A stretch of DNA of 64,000 nt from Streptomyces sp. MBT65. Its GTDB lineage: Bacteria > Actinomycetota > Actinomycetes > Streptomycetales > Streptomycetaceae. The DNA is taken from positions 97,688-161,687 of the forward strand of contig NZ_JAENRY010000001.1 of the NCBI RefSeq assembly GCF_016612545.1. The letters are read 5' to 3'. Below the pieces are notes generated by a model. The model was not told the DNA's origin and ran no database searches. It saw nothing but the letters and a program-made list of their open reading frames with translations. Shown here piece by piece: positions 18,199 to 27,041 of this stretch (position 1 is its first letter; each line of letters starts with the position of its first letter). Both the position numbers and the translations under genes were made by a program.

Positions 18199-18960
18199 CT
18201 ACACGCTGTACCCGCCGTCGACTCCCAACGCCTGCCCGGTGATGAACCCGGCCCGGTCCGAGGCCAGGAACGCGACCGCCTCCGCGATGTCGGTCGCGTC
18301 GCCGAAGCGGCGCAGCGGGATGTTGCGCCGGGTGACGGCGAGCGCGGCCTCGTCCAGTTCGCCGGAGCTGATCAGTCGGCCGGCGATACCGTCGTTGAGC
18401 ATGCCGGGAGCCACGCAGTTCACGCGGACGCCGTACCGGCCCTCCTCGGCGGCCAGCGCCCGCGCGACCGCCTCGACCGCGCCCTTCGCGCCCGACGACA
18501 GCCCGTCCCGTACCGGGAAGCGGCGGGTGGCGACGGTCGTCACGGCGACAATGTTGCCCCGGCTCGCGCGCAGCAACGGCAGCGAGGGATGCACCAGATT
18601 GAAGAACGCCACGGCGTCGCCCTCGAGTTGGGCGCGGTACTCGCCCGGCGTGACCTTGCTCAGATGCCGCATCGGCACGTGCGGGCCCGCCGCGTACACG
18701 AGGGTGTGGATGCCGCCGGTCACCTCGGCCACGGCCTCGGCTGTCGCGGCCTCGTCGGTCAAGTCCAGCCGTAGCGAACGGACTTGGCGGCCCAGCTTGG
18801 TGACCTCGGTGGCGATCGCCTCCGCCGCCTCCTGGTTGGCCCGGTAGGTGAACGCGATGTCGCTGCCGCGCTCGGCGAGGAGCCGGACGACCGCCGCCCC
18901 GATCCCGCCCGAGCCGCCCGCCACGAACGCGACACCTGGTCTGCTGGAGAAGTCCGGCAC
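18199..18960 (-). CDS. SDR-fold protein lacking the catalytic tyrosine
   Basis: 253 aa, clearly SDR by the GGSGGIG cofactor loop, RLDLTD, FITGQALGVDGGYSV and overall length. The active site is altered. The Tyr of YxxxK is Ser155 (SSGAK, Lys159), NNAG is replaced by YAAG, and the Ser of the triad is Thr (VTTVAT). It may be a non-catalytic partner or use a different mechanism. It is the last gene of the nine-gene operon starting at 27842, 10 bp after the ACAD. The frame is intact and codon use looks normal, so it is not a pseudogene. Confidence 0.85.
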   Translation of the reverse strand: MPDFSSRPGVAFVAGGSGGIGAAVVRLLAERGSDIAFTYRANQEAAEAIATEVTKLGRQVRSLRLDLTDEAATAEAVAEVTGGIHTLVYAAGPHVPMRHLSKVTPGEYRAQLEGDAVAFFNLVHPSLPLLRASRGNIVAVTTVATRRFPVRDGLSSGAKGAVEAVARALAAEEGRYGVRVNCVAPGMLNDGIAGRLISSGELDEAALAVTRRNIPLRRFGDATDIAEAVAFLASDRAGFITGQALGVDGGYSV

Positions 18961-18970
18961 CGTAACCGCC

Positions 18971-20119
18971 TCACAATCCGAGGGACTTGGCGATGATGAC
19001 CTTCATGACCTCGCTGGTCCCGGCGTAGATGCGGGTGATGCGTGCGTCCGCGTAGAGCCGGGCGATGGGGTATTCCAGCATGTAGCCATAACCGCCGAAC
19101 AGTTGCAGGCAGCGGTCGACCGCACGGGCCTGCATCTCGGTGCAGAACAACTTCACCTTGGCTGCGTCGGGTCCGCTCAGTTCACCGGCGACGAGTTCGA
19201 GCACCGCCCGGTCCAGCATCGCCTGCGCCGCCTCGATCTCGGCTGCCACGGCGGCGAGTTCGAACTTCGTGTTCTGGAAGGACGCGACCGTCTTCCCGAA
19301 CGCCTTGCGCTCCTTGACGTACGCGATCGTGGTGTCCAGAGCGGCCCGCGCCTGCGCGACCGAGCCGACCGCCACCGTCATCCGCTCCTGCGGGAGATTG
19401 TGGCCGAGGTAGCCGAACGCGGCGCCCTCCTCGCCGAGCCGGTTGGCGACCGGGACCCGTACGTCGTCGAAGGCCAACTCCACAGTGTCCTGCACCTTGA
19501 TGCCCAGCTTGTGCAGCACCCGGCCGCGCGTGAAGCCGGGCATGCCGTCCTCGACGACCAGCAGGGTGAGCCCGGCGCGGCGGTTGTCCGGGTCGGTCGA
19601 CGTCCGCGCCACGACGATGACCAGGTCGGCGAGAAGTCCGCCGGTGATGAAGGTCTTCGCACCGTTCAGGACGTACGAGTCCCCGGCGCGCACGGCCGTC
19701 GTACGGATCCCGGCGAGATCGGAGCCGGTGCCCGGCTCGGTCATCGCGACGGCCGTCAACAGCTTCCCGGAGGCGAGGCCGGGGAACCAGCGCTCACGCT
19801 GATCCCGGTCGGCGTAGGCGAGGAAGTACGGGAGAACCACGTCGAGTTGGGTGCGCACAGTCCCCAACGTCACCAGGGCGCGGGCCGCTTCCTCCTGGAG
19901 GACGACGTTGTAGCGGTAGTCGTCGAGTCCCGCACCGCCGTACTCCTCGGGGACGGCCATGCCCAACAGGCCGAGCGAGCCCAGCTGTTCGAAGATGGTG
20001 CGGGGGAGTCGGCCGGTCTCCTCCCACTCGGCGTAGTGAGGTACCACCTCCTTGCCGATGAAGTCCCGCGCTAGCCGGCGGAACGCCTCGTGGTCGTCGG
20101 TGAAGACGTCTCGGCGCAC
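18971..20119 (-). CDS. Acyl-CoA dehydrogenase (long-chain/isovaleryl-type active site)
   Basis: 382 aa, normal ACAD length. FAD/substrate motifs are VAMTEPGTGSDLAGI (124-138), NGAKTFITGG, and the C-terminal YAGTSEVMKVIIAKSLGL. Ala replaces the medium-chain-type catalytic Glu; Glu245 in LPQERM is at the long-chain position and is the likely base. It is a stand-alone homotetramer-type enzyme between thiolase (11 bp) and SDR (10 bp) genes in the large operon. The start GTG/ATG at 20119 fits the family N-terminus (RRDVFTDDHEAFRRLAR). Confidence 0.9.
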   Translation of the reverse strand: MRRDVFTDDHEAFRRLARDFIGKEVVPHYAEWEETGRLPRTIFEQLGSLGLLGMAVPEEYGGAGLDDYRYNVVLQEEAARALVTLGTVRTQLDVVLPYFLAYADRDQRERWFPGLASGKLLTAVAMTEPGTGSDLAGIRTTAVRAGDSYVLNGAKTFITGGLLADLVIVVARTSTDPDNRRAGLTLLVVEDGMPGFTRGRVLHKLGIKVQDTVELAFDDVRVPVANRLGEEGAAFGYLGHNLPQERMTVAVGSVAQARAALDTTIAYVKERKAFGKTVASFQNTKFELAAVAAEIEAAQAMLDRAVLELVAGELSGPDAAKVKLFCTEMQARAVDRCLQLFGGYGYMLEYPIARLYADARITRIYAGTSEVMKVIIAKSLGL

Positions 20120-20130
20120 AACATCCCCTG

Positions 20131-21279
20131 TCAGGAAGCGAGTTCTACGACGGTGGCGTTGGCGGTGCCGCCGCCCTCACACATGGTCTGCAGTCCGTAG
20201 TGGATCCCGTGGTCCCGCATGTGGTGGATCATGCGGGTCATCAGGACGGCACCCGACGCGCCGAGCGGATGCCCGAGCGCGATGGCGCCGCCGAGCGGGT
20301 TGAGCAGGGCCGGGTCGGCGCCGGTCTCGGCCAGCCAGGCGAGCGGGATCGGCGCGAAGGCCTCGTTGACCTCGAAGACGCCCACCTCCGGCAGCCCGAT
20401 GCCGGCCTTGCGCAGCACCTTCTCCGTCGCCGGTATCGGCCCGGTCAGCATGAGGACCGGATCGGAGCCGGTGACCACGCCCGCGCAGTAGCGCACGATG
20501 GGTGTCAGGCCGAGTTCGCGAGCCTTCTCCGGGGTCGTCACCAGCAGGGCTGCCGCTCCGTCGGATATCTGGGAGGAGTTGCCCGCGTGGATCACCCCGT
20601 CCTCCTGGAAGGACGGTTTCAACTTCGCGAGAGTGGCGCTGCTGGTACCGCGCCGTATGCCTTCGTCCACAGCCGCCGAGCCGGTGTCGGTCGTCACCGG
20701 CACGATCTGCGCGTCGAACGCCCCGCCGTCCCGCGCGGCAGCCGCCCGCTCGTGCGACAGCGCGGCGAACTCGTCGAGCACACCCCGACCCAGCCCCCAC
20801 TTCTGTGCGATCTTCTCGGCGGAGACACCCTGGTTGAAGGAGAACCCCTCGTAACGGGCGAGCACTCGGGGGCCGTACGGCGTCCCGCCGGCCCGCGAGG
20901 CGCCGAGCGGGACCCGGCTCATCACCTCCACCCCGCCCGCCACCACGACGTCCTGCTGGCCGGACATGACCGCCTGGGCGGCGAAGTCCAGCGCCTGCTG
21001 GCTCGAACCGCAGGCCCGGTTCACCGTGGTCCCCGGGATGGTCTCGGGCCACCCCGCGGCCAGCACCGCGTAGCGGCCGATGTTGCTCGACTGGTCGCCC
21101 AACTGGCCGACGCAGCCCCACACCACGTCGTCGACGACCCCGGGATCCAGCCCCGTGCGGTCGACGAGGGCGTTCAGGACGACGGCGGAGAGGTCGGCCG
21201 CGTGCACACCGGCCAGAGCGCCGTTCCGTTTGCCCACGGCGGTGCGGACCGCTGCCACCACCACTGCCTCACGCATCAC
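20131..21279 (-). CDS. Acetyl-CoA acyltransferase (thiolase)
   Basis: 382-aa thiolase with Cys90 in NRACGSSQQAL, NEAFAPIP, GHPLGASGA and MCEGGGTANA, so all catalytic residues are present. GTG 21279 is nine bases after GGAGG; the ATG one codon later is equally possible. It overlaps the upstream crotonase gene end by 11 bp. It performs the terminal thiolysis in the nine-gene operon and differs from the thiolase at 3229. Confidence 0.92.
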   Translation of the reverse strand: MMREAVVVAAVRTAVGKRNGALAGVHAADLSAVVLNALVDRTGLDPGVVDDVVWGCVGQLGDQSSNIGRYAVLAAGWPETIPGTTVNRACGSSQQALDFAAQAVMSGQQDVVVAGGVEVMSRVPLGASRAGGTPYGPRVLARYEGFSFNQGVSAEKIAQKWGLGRGVLDEFAALSHERAAAARDGGAFDAQIVPVTTDTGSAAVDEGIRRGTSSATLAKLKPSFQEDGVIHAGNSSQISDGAAALLVTTPEKARELGLTPIVRYCAGVVTGSDPVLMLTGPIPATEKVLRKAGIGLPEVGVFEVNEAFAPIPLAWLAETGADPALLNPLGGAIALGHPLGASGAVLMTRMIHHMRDHGIHYGLQTMCEGGGTANATVVELAS

Positions 21280-22102
21280 GTGTCCTGTCCTCCATTGCTT
21301 TCGGCGCCGGTGTTCTCGGAACGGCCCAGTGCCCCGTGTAGTGGGCTGGTCGCCGCTCCGTGAACGCCGCGTAAGCCTCCGGGACGTCTGTCGTGGCGAA
21401 GTTCATGGCCTGCGCCCGTGCCTCACCGGCAAGGGCCTCACGCAGGGTGCGATCGGCGTTCTCGTTGAGGAGTGCCTTGTTCTGGGCGAGGGCGACGGGC
21501 GCGCCCGCCACGAGGCGGGAGCCGAGGTCGTCCACGAAGACGTCGATCTTGTCGGAGTCCACGACCCAGGTCACCAGGTTCAGCGCGTGGGCCTCCTCGG
21601 CGTCGATCGTCTCGGCCAGCAGCACGAGCCGCTTCGCCTGCTGCAACCCCACCAGCTTCGGCAACAGCCACGAGCCCCCGCAGTCCAGGGACAGGGCACG
21701 GCGCGCGAAGATCTGCGAGAACGTGCTGTCCGGAGTGGCCACGACGAAGTCGCATCCCAGCGCCAGGTTCCAACCGGCGCCGACCGCAACGCCGTTCACC
21801 TTGGCGACGGTGGGGATCGGCAACTCGTGCAGCAGCAGCGTGACTTCGGTCAGGGTCCGCATCCGGTACAGGGGATGCTCGTCGCTGACACCCTTGCGGA
21901 TGTCGGCCCCGGAGCAGAAGGCGCCGCCTGCACCGGTCAGGACCAGCGCCCGCACCGTACGGTCGCTGCCCGCCGCGGAGAGCGCCGTTCTCAGGGCGTC
22001 CCACAGTTCGGCGTCGATCGCGTTCTTGCGCTCCGGCCGGTTCAGCGTCAGCGTCCGAACACCGTCGGCGTCACTCGTGAGAAGCACCGGCGGCACGCTC
22101 AT
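21269..22102 (-). CDS. Crotonase-fold enoyl-CoA isomerase/hydratase (PaaG-like site)
   Basis: 277 aa. Oxyanion-hole motifs are FCSGADIRKG and GVAVGAGWNLALGCD. The first hydratase Glu is Asn (GWNLAL) and the second region reads RRALSLDCGGSWLLPKLVG, with an Asp as in PaaG-type isomerases. I infer double-bond isomerisation rather than hydration. ATG 22102 overlaps the CaiB stop by four bases. A 25-residue C-terminal tail extends beyond the core. Confidence 0.83.
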   Translation of the reverse strand: MSVPPVLLTSDADGVRTLTLNRPERKNAIDAELWDALRTALSAAGSDRTVRALVLTGAGGAFCSGADIRKGVSDEHPLYRMRTLTEVTLLLHELPIPTVAKVNGVAVGAGWNLALGCDFVVATPDSTFSQIFARRALSLDCGGSWLLPKLVGLQQAKRLVLLAETIDAEEAHALNLVTWVVDSDKIDVFVDDLGSRLVAGAPVALAQNKALLNENADRTLREALAGEARAQAMNFATTDVPEAYAAFTERRPAHYTGHWAVPRTPAPKAMEDRTRDA

Positions 22103-23313
22103 CGCACCGCTCCCTGCGACCGGAGAACCGCGATCTCCTCGTCCGCCAGCCCGAGTTCGGACAGAACGGAGTCCGTGTGCTGGCCGAGAGCGGGAATCGC
22201 GCCCATCGGCGGGTCGTACCCGGCGATGACCGGGGGCGGCAGCAGCGCCGGGACCGGACCGGACGGCGTGTCGATCTCCCGCCACCGGTCGCGGGCCTGG
22301 AGATGAGGGTGGGCGATGACGTCGCTGGTCGTGTTGTAGCGGGAGTTGCCGATCCCGGCCGCGTCCGCGCGATCCTGCACGTGGGCGAGATCGTGCCGTG
22401 CGCACCAGGCGCTGATCTCCGGCTCCAGCAGGGCCCGGTGCTCCACCCGGCCCGCGTTGCTCCGGAAGCGCGGGTCGTCCGCGAGGTCGGGCCGGCCGAT
22501 CAACTCCCGTGCCAGGCGCTGCCATTCACGGTCGTTCGTCGTGCCGAGGATGACGGTGTGGCCGTCCGCGGTGCGGTGGGCGCCGTACGGTGCCACGGCG
22601 GGCGAGCTCAAGCCGAGCGGCTGCTGCTCGATGCCGGAGTGCTGGGTGTAGATGAGCGGGTAGCCCATCAGTTCCGTCATCGTGTCGAAGAGGCTCACCG
22701 CGACGGACGAGACGCCCGGCCCGACTCCGCGCCCCTTGCCGCACAGCAGCGCGACGACGGACAGGGCGGCGTACAGGCCGCTGCACACGTCGGCCATCGG
22801 CGGTCCCGGTTTGGCCGGTGCTCCGGGGTGGCCGGTCACCGAGCAGGCGCCCGACTCGGCCTGGACGAGGAGGTCGTAGGCGCGCTTGTGGGAGAGGGGG
22901 CCGCCTGGGCCGTAGCCGTCGATCTCGACGGCGATGAGACCGGGGTGACGGGTCCTCAAGTCGGTGGGGGAGAGGGCGAGTTTGGCCGTGGTGCCGGGTG
23001 TGAGGTTGGAGACGAGGACGTCGGCGCGCTCCAGCAGGCGGTGCAGGACGCCCATGCCGCCGGGTGTCTTCAGGTTCAGGGCCACCGACTCCTTGCCCCG
23101 GTTGACCCAGACGAAGTGCGCGCCGAGGCCCTTGACGACGTCGTCGTAGTGGCGGGCGAAGTCGCCGCCCTGGGGGTTCTCCACCTTGATCACGCGGGCG
23201 CCGAAGTCGCCGAGCGTGCGGGTGCACATGGGAGCGGAGATCGCCTGCTCCAACGCGACCACGGTGATTCCGGTCAGCGGCCCGGTGGTTGTCGTCATCT
23301 CGGAGGGCGCCAT
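22099..23313 (-). CDS. CaiB/BaiF family CoA-transferase
   Basis: A 404-aa class-III CoA-transferase with ISAPMCTRTLGDFGARVIKVE, the catalytic Asp147 in AYDLLVQAESG, and the later PYGAHRTADGHTVILG and FRSNAGRVEHR segments in normal order. It moves CoA between carboxylates, supplementing or replacing the ligase step. The start is ATG 23313 or 23298; neither has a clear ribosome-binding site, and coupling to the synthetase stop one base upstream is likely. Third class of CoA-handling enzyme in this operon. Confidence 0.87.
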   Translation of the reverse strand: MAPSEMTTTTGPLTGITVVALEQAISAPMCTRTLGDFGARVIKVENPQGGDFARHYDDVVKGLGAHFVWVNRGKESVALNLKTPGGMGVLHRLLERADVLVSNLTPGTTAKLALSPTDLRTRHPGLIAVEIDGYGPGGPLSHKRAYDLLVQAESGACSVTGHPGAPAKPGPPMADVCSGLYAALSVVALLCGKGRGVGPGVSSVAVSLFDTMTELMGYPLIYTQHSGIEQQPLGLSSPAVAPYGAHRTADGHTVILGTTNDREWQRLARELIGRPDLADDPRFRSNAGRVEHRALLEPEISAWCARHDLAHVQDRADAAGIGNSRYNTTSDVIAHPHLQARDRWREIDTPSGPVPALLPPPVIAGYDPPMGAIPALGQHTDSVLSELGLADEEIAVLRSQGAVR

Positions 23314-23314
23314 C

Positions 23315-24913
23315 TCAGAACGCGTCGTCGTGGATCGCGGCCGTGAACCGTGCGCGGAGTTCGTCCTTCAGTACCTTCTGGCTCGCGTTGCGCGGGAGGT
23401 GGTCGACGAAGCGGACGTGCCGGGGGACCTTGAAGTTCGCCATGTTCTCGCGGGACCAGGCGATGACCTCGGCCTCGGTCGGTGTCCGGTCCGGTGGTGC
23501 GACCACGTAGGCGCAGCCGACCTCGCCGAGCCGTTCGTCGGGAACCCCGATCACGGCGACCTGTTGGACGCTCTCGCAGCCGAGAAGCAGCTTCTCTATC
23601 TCGGCCGGATAGGCGTTGAAGCCGCCGACGATGTACAGCTCCTTCTTGCGGTCGACGATCGCGAGGTTGCCGTCGTCGTCGAGCCGCCCGATGTCCCCGG
23701 TGTGCAGCCAGCCCTCGCCGTCGATGGTCGCCGCGGTGGCGTCGGGGTCGTCCCAGTAGCCGCGGGTGACGTTGAAGCCGCGGACGAGGATCTCGCCGTC
23801 GAGGCCGATCGGGACGTCGAGCCCGTCGGCGGCGACGATCCGGACCTGGACACCGGGAATGGCGCTTCCGGTGGTGTGCGCGACGGTCTCCTCGGAGTCC
23901 CCGACGCGCGTCGTGGTGACCAGCGCCGTCGACTCGGTCAGGCCGTAGGCGCTCATCACGATGTCGAACGACAACTCCGTCTTCATGGCGCGGATCAGCG
24001 ATTCCGGAATCGTCGTGCCGCCGGTCATGGAGACCCGCAGCGACGACAGGTCGTGCGTGGCCCGGTCCGGGTGGTTGACCAGGTCGTGGAAGATCGTCGG
24101 CGGCCCGAGCAGAATGCTCACCCCCTCCCGCGCGATGAGGTCCAGCGCGCGGCCGGCGTCGAAGACGGGCATGGGAATGACGGTCACGCCGTGCATGAGC
24201 GAGGCCAGCCATCCCGCCTTGTATCCGAAGCAGTGGAAGAACGGCGGGATCACCAGGAAGGTGTCGGAGGGCCGGAACGTGTACTCCTCGGCCATCCACC
24301 CGTAGGCGCGCAGGGACTGGCCGTGGGTGAGCATCACGCCCTTGGGGTGGCCGGTCGTGCCGGACGTGAACATCACGTCGGACACGTCGTCCGGCGTCAA
24401 CCGGTCTATCGACGCATGGGCGGCGGACGGCGAAACGCCCTCTCCGGCGCGGAGAAAGTCGTTCCAGGTCAGTTCGGCGCTGCCCTGCGGGCCGAGGACG
24501 GACACCGTCTTCCGCAGGGCCGGCAGTCCGGAGTCGGCCTTGCGCAGTTCGCCGATGTAGTCGTTGCCGAGGAAGGGCGAGGCGAACACGGCCGCCGCCT
24601 CCGACTTCCGCAGGATGTAGGAGATCTCCTGCGCCTTGAACCGCGTGTTGAGCGGAACCAGCACGCCCCCCGCGCCGTGGATGCCCAGCGCGGCGAAAAT
24701 CCACTCCGCCGAGTTGGGGGCGCACAGCCCGACCCGGTCCCCCGGCTCGACGCCGAGCGCGATGGCGGCGCGGACCGAATCGACCATCTGCCCGGCCAGC
24801 TCCTGGAACGTCCAGCGGCGGTCACCGTCGATCAGCGCCGTGGCGTCCCCGAAGCGACGGGCCGCCAGCCTGATGACATTGGGGATGCTCAGGAATTCGT
24901 CGTCGTAGCGCAT
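23315..24913 (-). CDS. FadD3-like acyl-CoA synthetase
   Basis: A 532-aa ANL ligase. The phosphate loop is TSGTTGHPKG at 183-192; PPFFHCFGYKAGW, SAYGLTES, WLHTGDIG and GGFNAYPAEIE follow, with the C-terminal catalytic Lys in LPRNASQK. Several stretches, especially FFHxFGYKAG and GGFNAYPAE, recall mycobacterial FadD3, which activates a steroid-derived indanedione propionate. This is a resemblance from memory and not an orthology call. It lies 15 bp after the ACAD gene and 1 bp before the CaiB gene. Confidence 0.88.
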   Translation of the reverse strand: MRYDDEFLSIPNVIRLAARRFGDATALIDGDRRWTFQELAGQMVDSVRAAIALGVEPGDRVGLCAPNSAEWIFAALGIHGAGGVLVPLNTRFKAQEISYILRKSEAAAVFASPFLGNDYIGELRKADSGLPALRKTVSVLGPQGSAELTWNDFLRAGEGVSPSAAHASIDRLTPDDVSDVMFTSGTTGHPKGVMLTHGQSLRAYGWMAEEYTFRPSDTFLVIPPFFHCFGYKAGWLASLMHGVTVIPMPVFDAGRALDLIAREGVSILLGPPTIFHDLVNHPDRATHDLSSLRVSMTGGTTIPESLIRAMKTELSFDIVMSAYGLTESTALVTTTRVGDSEETVAHTTGSAIPGVQVRIVAADGLDVPIGLDGEILVRGFNVTRGYWDDPDATAATIDGEGWLHTGDIGRLDDDGNLAIVDRKKELYIVGGFNAYPAEIEKLLLGCESVQQVAVIGVPDERLGEVGCAYVVAPPDRTPTEAEVIAWSRENMANFKVPRHVRFVDHLPRNASQKVLKDELRARFTAAIHDDAF

Positions 24914-24928
24914 CAGTTGGCTCCAGGG

Positions 24929-26068
24929 CTAACCGTTCGAGGGCAGATGCAGGATCCGCTTGGCGATGATGTTCCGCTGGATCTGGGAGGTGCCGCCGTA
25001 GACGGAGGCCGCACGGGAGTAGAGGTAGTCCCCGAACAACTCGCCTCCCTCACCGGCGAGTTCGTCCGGGAACACCTCAAGTGCCGTGTCGTAGAGCCGC
25101 TGTTCGGTCCTCGTCATCAGCAGTTTGTCCACGGACGACTCCGGTCCCGCGACCTGCCCGGCGAGGCGTTCGGCGGTGCGGCGGCGGGCGTGCGCCACCA
25201 GGACCTCGTAGTCCACGACACACCGGCCGATCCGGGACAACAGCCCGTCGGGCAGGCCGCCGTGCCGCTCGGCGGCGTGGCGCCGCAGCCGTTCGACGAG
25301 CAGCCCGTACTTCGAGATGTGCCCGGTGTCGAGGGCGTTGCGCTCGTACGACACCGTCGTCATCGCCAGCGCCCAACCGACGCCCTCGGCGCCGACGCGC
25401 TCCGACTCCTCGACGCGGACGTCGTCCAGGAACAGCTCGCAGAACTCGTCGTCGCCGTTGGCCGCGCGCAGCGGTCGTACCGTCACGCCCGGCCGGTCCA
25501 GCGGCAGAACGAACGCCGAGATCGACTTGTGGGCCGGTGCCGCGCGGTCGGTACGGGCCAGCAGCAGACACAGGCCGGAGTACTGGGCGTAGCTCGTCCA
25601 GAGCTTCTGACCACGCACCGTGTAGAAGCCGTCGTGCCGCTCGGCGAAGGTGCTCATGCCCGCCAGGTCCGAACCGGCACCCGGCTCGCTGAAGCCCTGG
25701 CACCACACCTCGTCGCCCGCCAACATCCTTGGCAGGAACCGCAGTCGCTGCTCCTCGGAGCCGAACTCCAGCAGCGCGTGGGCGAGATAGCCGATCCGGG
25801 GGACGCCCGGGGCCCGGCAGGCGCCCAGTTCGTCGCTGATCGCCACCTGGTGCAGTGCGGTCAGCCCCCGGCCGCCGTAGGGCTCCGGGACGTCGAGGCC
25901 GACCCAGCCGCCCGAGTGCAGCAGCCGATGCCAGCGGCGCAGGAAGACCGGTACCGGTTCGCCCGACTGCCGCTCGGGGAGCGGGTGTTCGGCCAGCCAG
26001 GCACGGAACTCCCGCCGCAGCCGGTCGAGATCGGCCGGATCGCCGAAGTCCAGCGGGGTGTCGGTCAT
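24929..26068 (-). CDS. Acyl-CoA dehydrogenase, full-length subunit of second pair
   Basis: 379-aa ACAD with WCQGFSEPGAGSDLAG (122-137), RGQKLWTSYAQYSG and the C-terminal YGGTSQIQRNIIAKRIL. The YEGT glutamate is Gly; Glu242 in SYERNAL is the probable base. GGAGGTGA precedes ATG 26068, which overlaps the stop of the short ACAD gene (ATGA). It closely parallels the pair at 6089-7992 in motifs, but here the short subunit comes first. Confidence 0.9.
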   Translation of the reverse strand: MTDTPLDFGDPADLDRLRREFRAWLAEHPLPERQSGEPVPVFLRRWHRLLHSGGWVGLDVPEPYGGRGLTALHQVAISDELGACRAPGVPRIGYLAHALLEFGSEEQRLRFLPRMLAGDEVWCQGFSEPGAGSDLAGMSTFAERHDGFYTVRGQKLWTSYAQYSGLCLLLARTDRAAPAHKSISAFVLPLDRPGVTVRPLRAANGDDEFCELFLDDVRVEESERVGAEGVGWALAMTTVSYERNALDTGHISKYGLLVERLRRHAAERHGGLPDGLLSRIGRCVVDYEVLVAHARRRTAERLAGQVAGPESSVDKLLMTRTEQRLYDTALEVFPDELAGEGGELFGDYLYSRAASVYGGTSQIQRNIIAKRILHLPSNG

Positions 26069-27039
26069 CGCGTCACCTCCGGTACGGCCAGTGCGGGCAG
26101 CAGGTCGGCCGTCGTCGCGAGCAGCGTCGCGCCCAGCCGCACCTTGCGCAGATACAGGTGCGCGGTGTGCTCCCACGTCTGCGCGATACCGCCGAAGACC
26201 TGCATCCCGGCGTAAATCGCCTCCAGCGCCGAGGAGTTGACCTCCGCCTTCGCGACCCGCGCCGCCGCCAGGGCCCGTTCCGGGGGTACGTTGTCGAGAC
26301 ACCAGGCCGCGTAGCGCGTGACGCTCGTGCACGCCTCCACCAGGACCGTCGCATCCGCGAGGAGATGCTGTACGGCCTGGAAGGAGCCGATCGGCTGTCC
26401 GTACTGGCGGCGGACGCCGGCGTATGCGACCGCCTGCTCCACGAACGAGCCCGCCGCGCCGACGAGTTCGGCGGTCACGACGACAAGGGCGTAGGCCTGC
26501 CAGCGGAGTCGGTCGGGTGGGGTGAGACGGCCGATGACCTCGACGGGGGCGTCCGACGGCACCGAACGCACCGCGCGCACGAGGTCCGTGCTCGGTGCCG
26601 CCGGGCCCAACTCGACCCGGCCGACCGTCCCTTCGACGGTGACGCCGAGCGCGCTGTCGGCGCCCTCACAGTCCCAGGCGACGAGATCCGCCAACGCCTG
26701 CCCGGGGAAGCGGAGTTCGCGGGTGAGCGCGATGGTGGGGGCCGCGCGGGTGTCGGGCTCGGCGCCGAGGAGACGGAGCAGCTCGGGAGCCAGCAGGACC
26801 GTGCCGAGCAGCGAGGTCGTGAGCGGGCGGCGGCCGTGCTCCTCCGCGAGCAGCGCGCACTCCTGTGCGGTCGCCGCCGGGGGAGAGGTGCGCCGTAGAT
26901 CTGCCAAACCCACTTCGTCCAGGGCCTGTTGGGCGGACGAACGGGACGACGGTTTCACCTCGTCCGCCGAGGTCACGCCGAACCGGGTGGCGAGTGAGCG
27001 CACCATGTCGCGGACCAGGACGAACTCCTCGCGGTCCAC
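26065..27039 (-). CDS. Short/divergent acyl-CoA dehydrogenase subunit of second pair
   Basis: 324 aa, ACAD-like only in the C-terminal helical domain (QYGQPIGSFQAVQHLLADA, MQVFGGIAQTWEHTAHLYLRK). The N-terminal half lacks the FAD-loop motif and the catalytic Glu of either position. It is typical of the non-catalytic partner in alpha2beta2 FadE complexes. GTG 27039 has GAGGAG eight to nine bases upstream, inside the end of the crotonase gene, which stops two bases before. Confidence 0.85.
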   Translation of the reverse strand: MDREEFVLVRDMVRSLATRFGVTSADEVKPSSRSSAQQALDEVGLADLRRTSPPAATAQECALLAEEHGRRPLTTSLLGTVLLAPELLRLLGAEPDTRAAPTIALTRELRFPGQALADLVAWDCEGADSALGVTVEGTVGRVELGPAAPSTDLVRAVRSVPSDAPVEVIGRLTPPDRLRWQAYALVVVTAELVGAAGSFVEQAVAYAGVRRQYGQPIGSFQAVQHLLADATVLVEACTSVTRYAAWCLDNVPPERALAAARVAKAEVNSSALEAIYAGMQVFGGIAQTWEHTAHLYLRKVRLGATLLATTADLLPALAVPEVTR

Positions 27040-27041
27040 GC

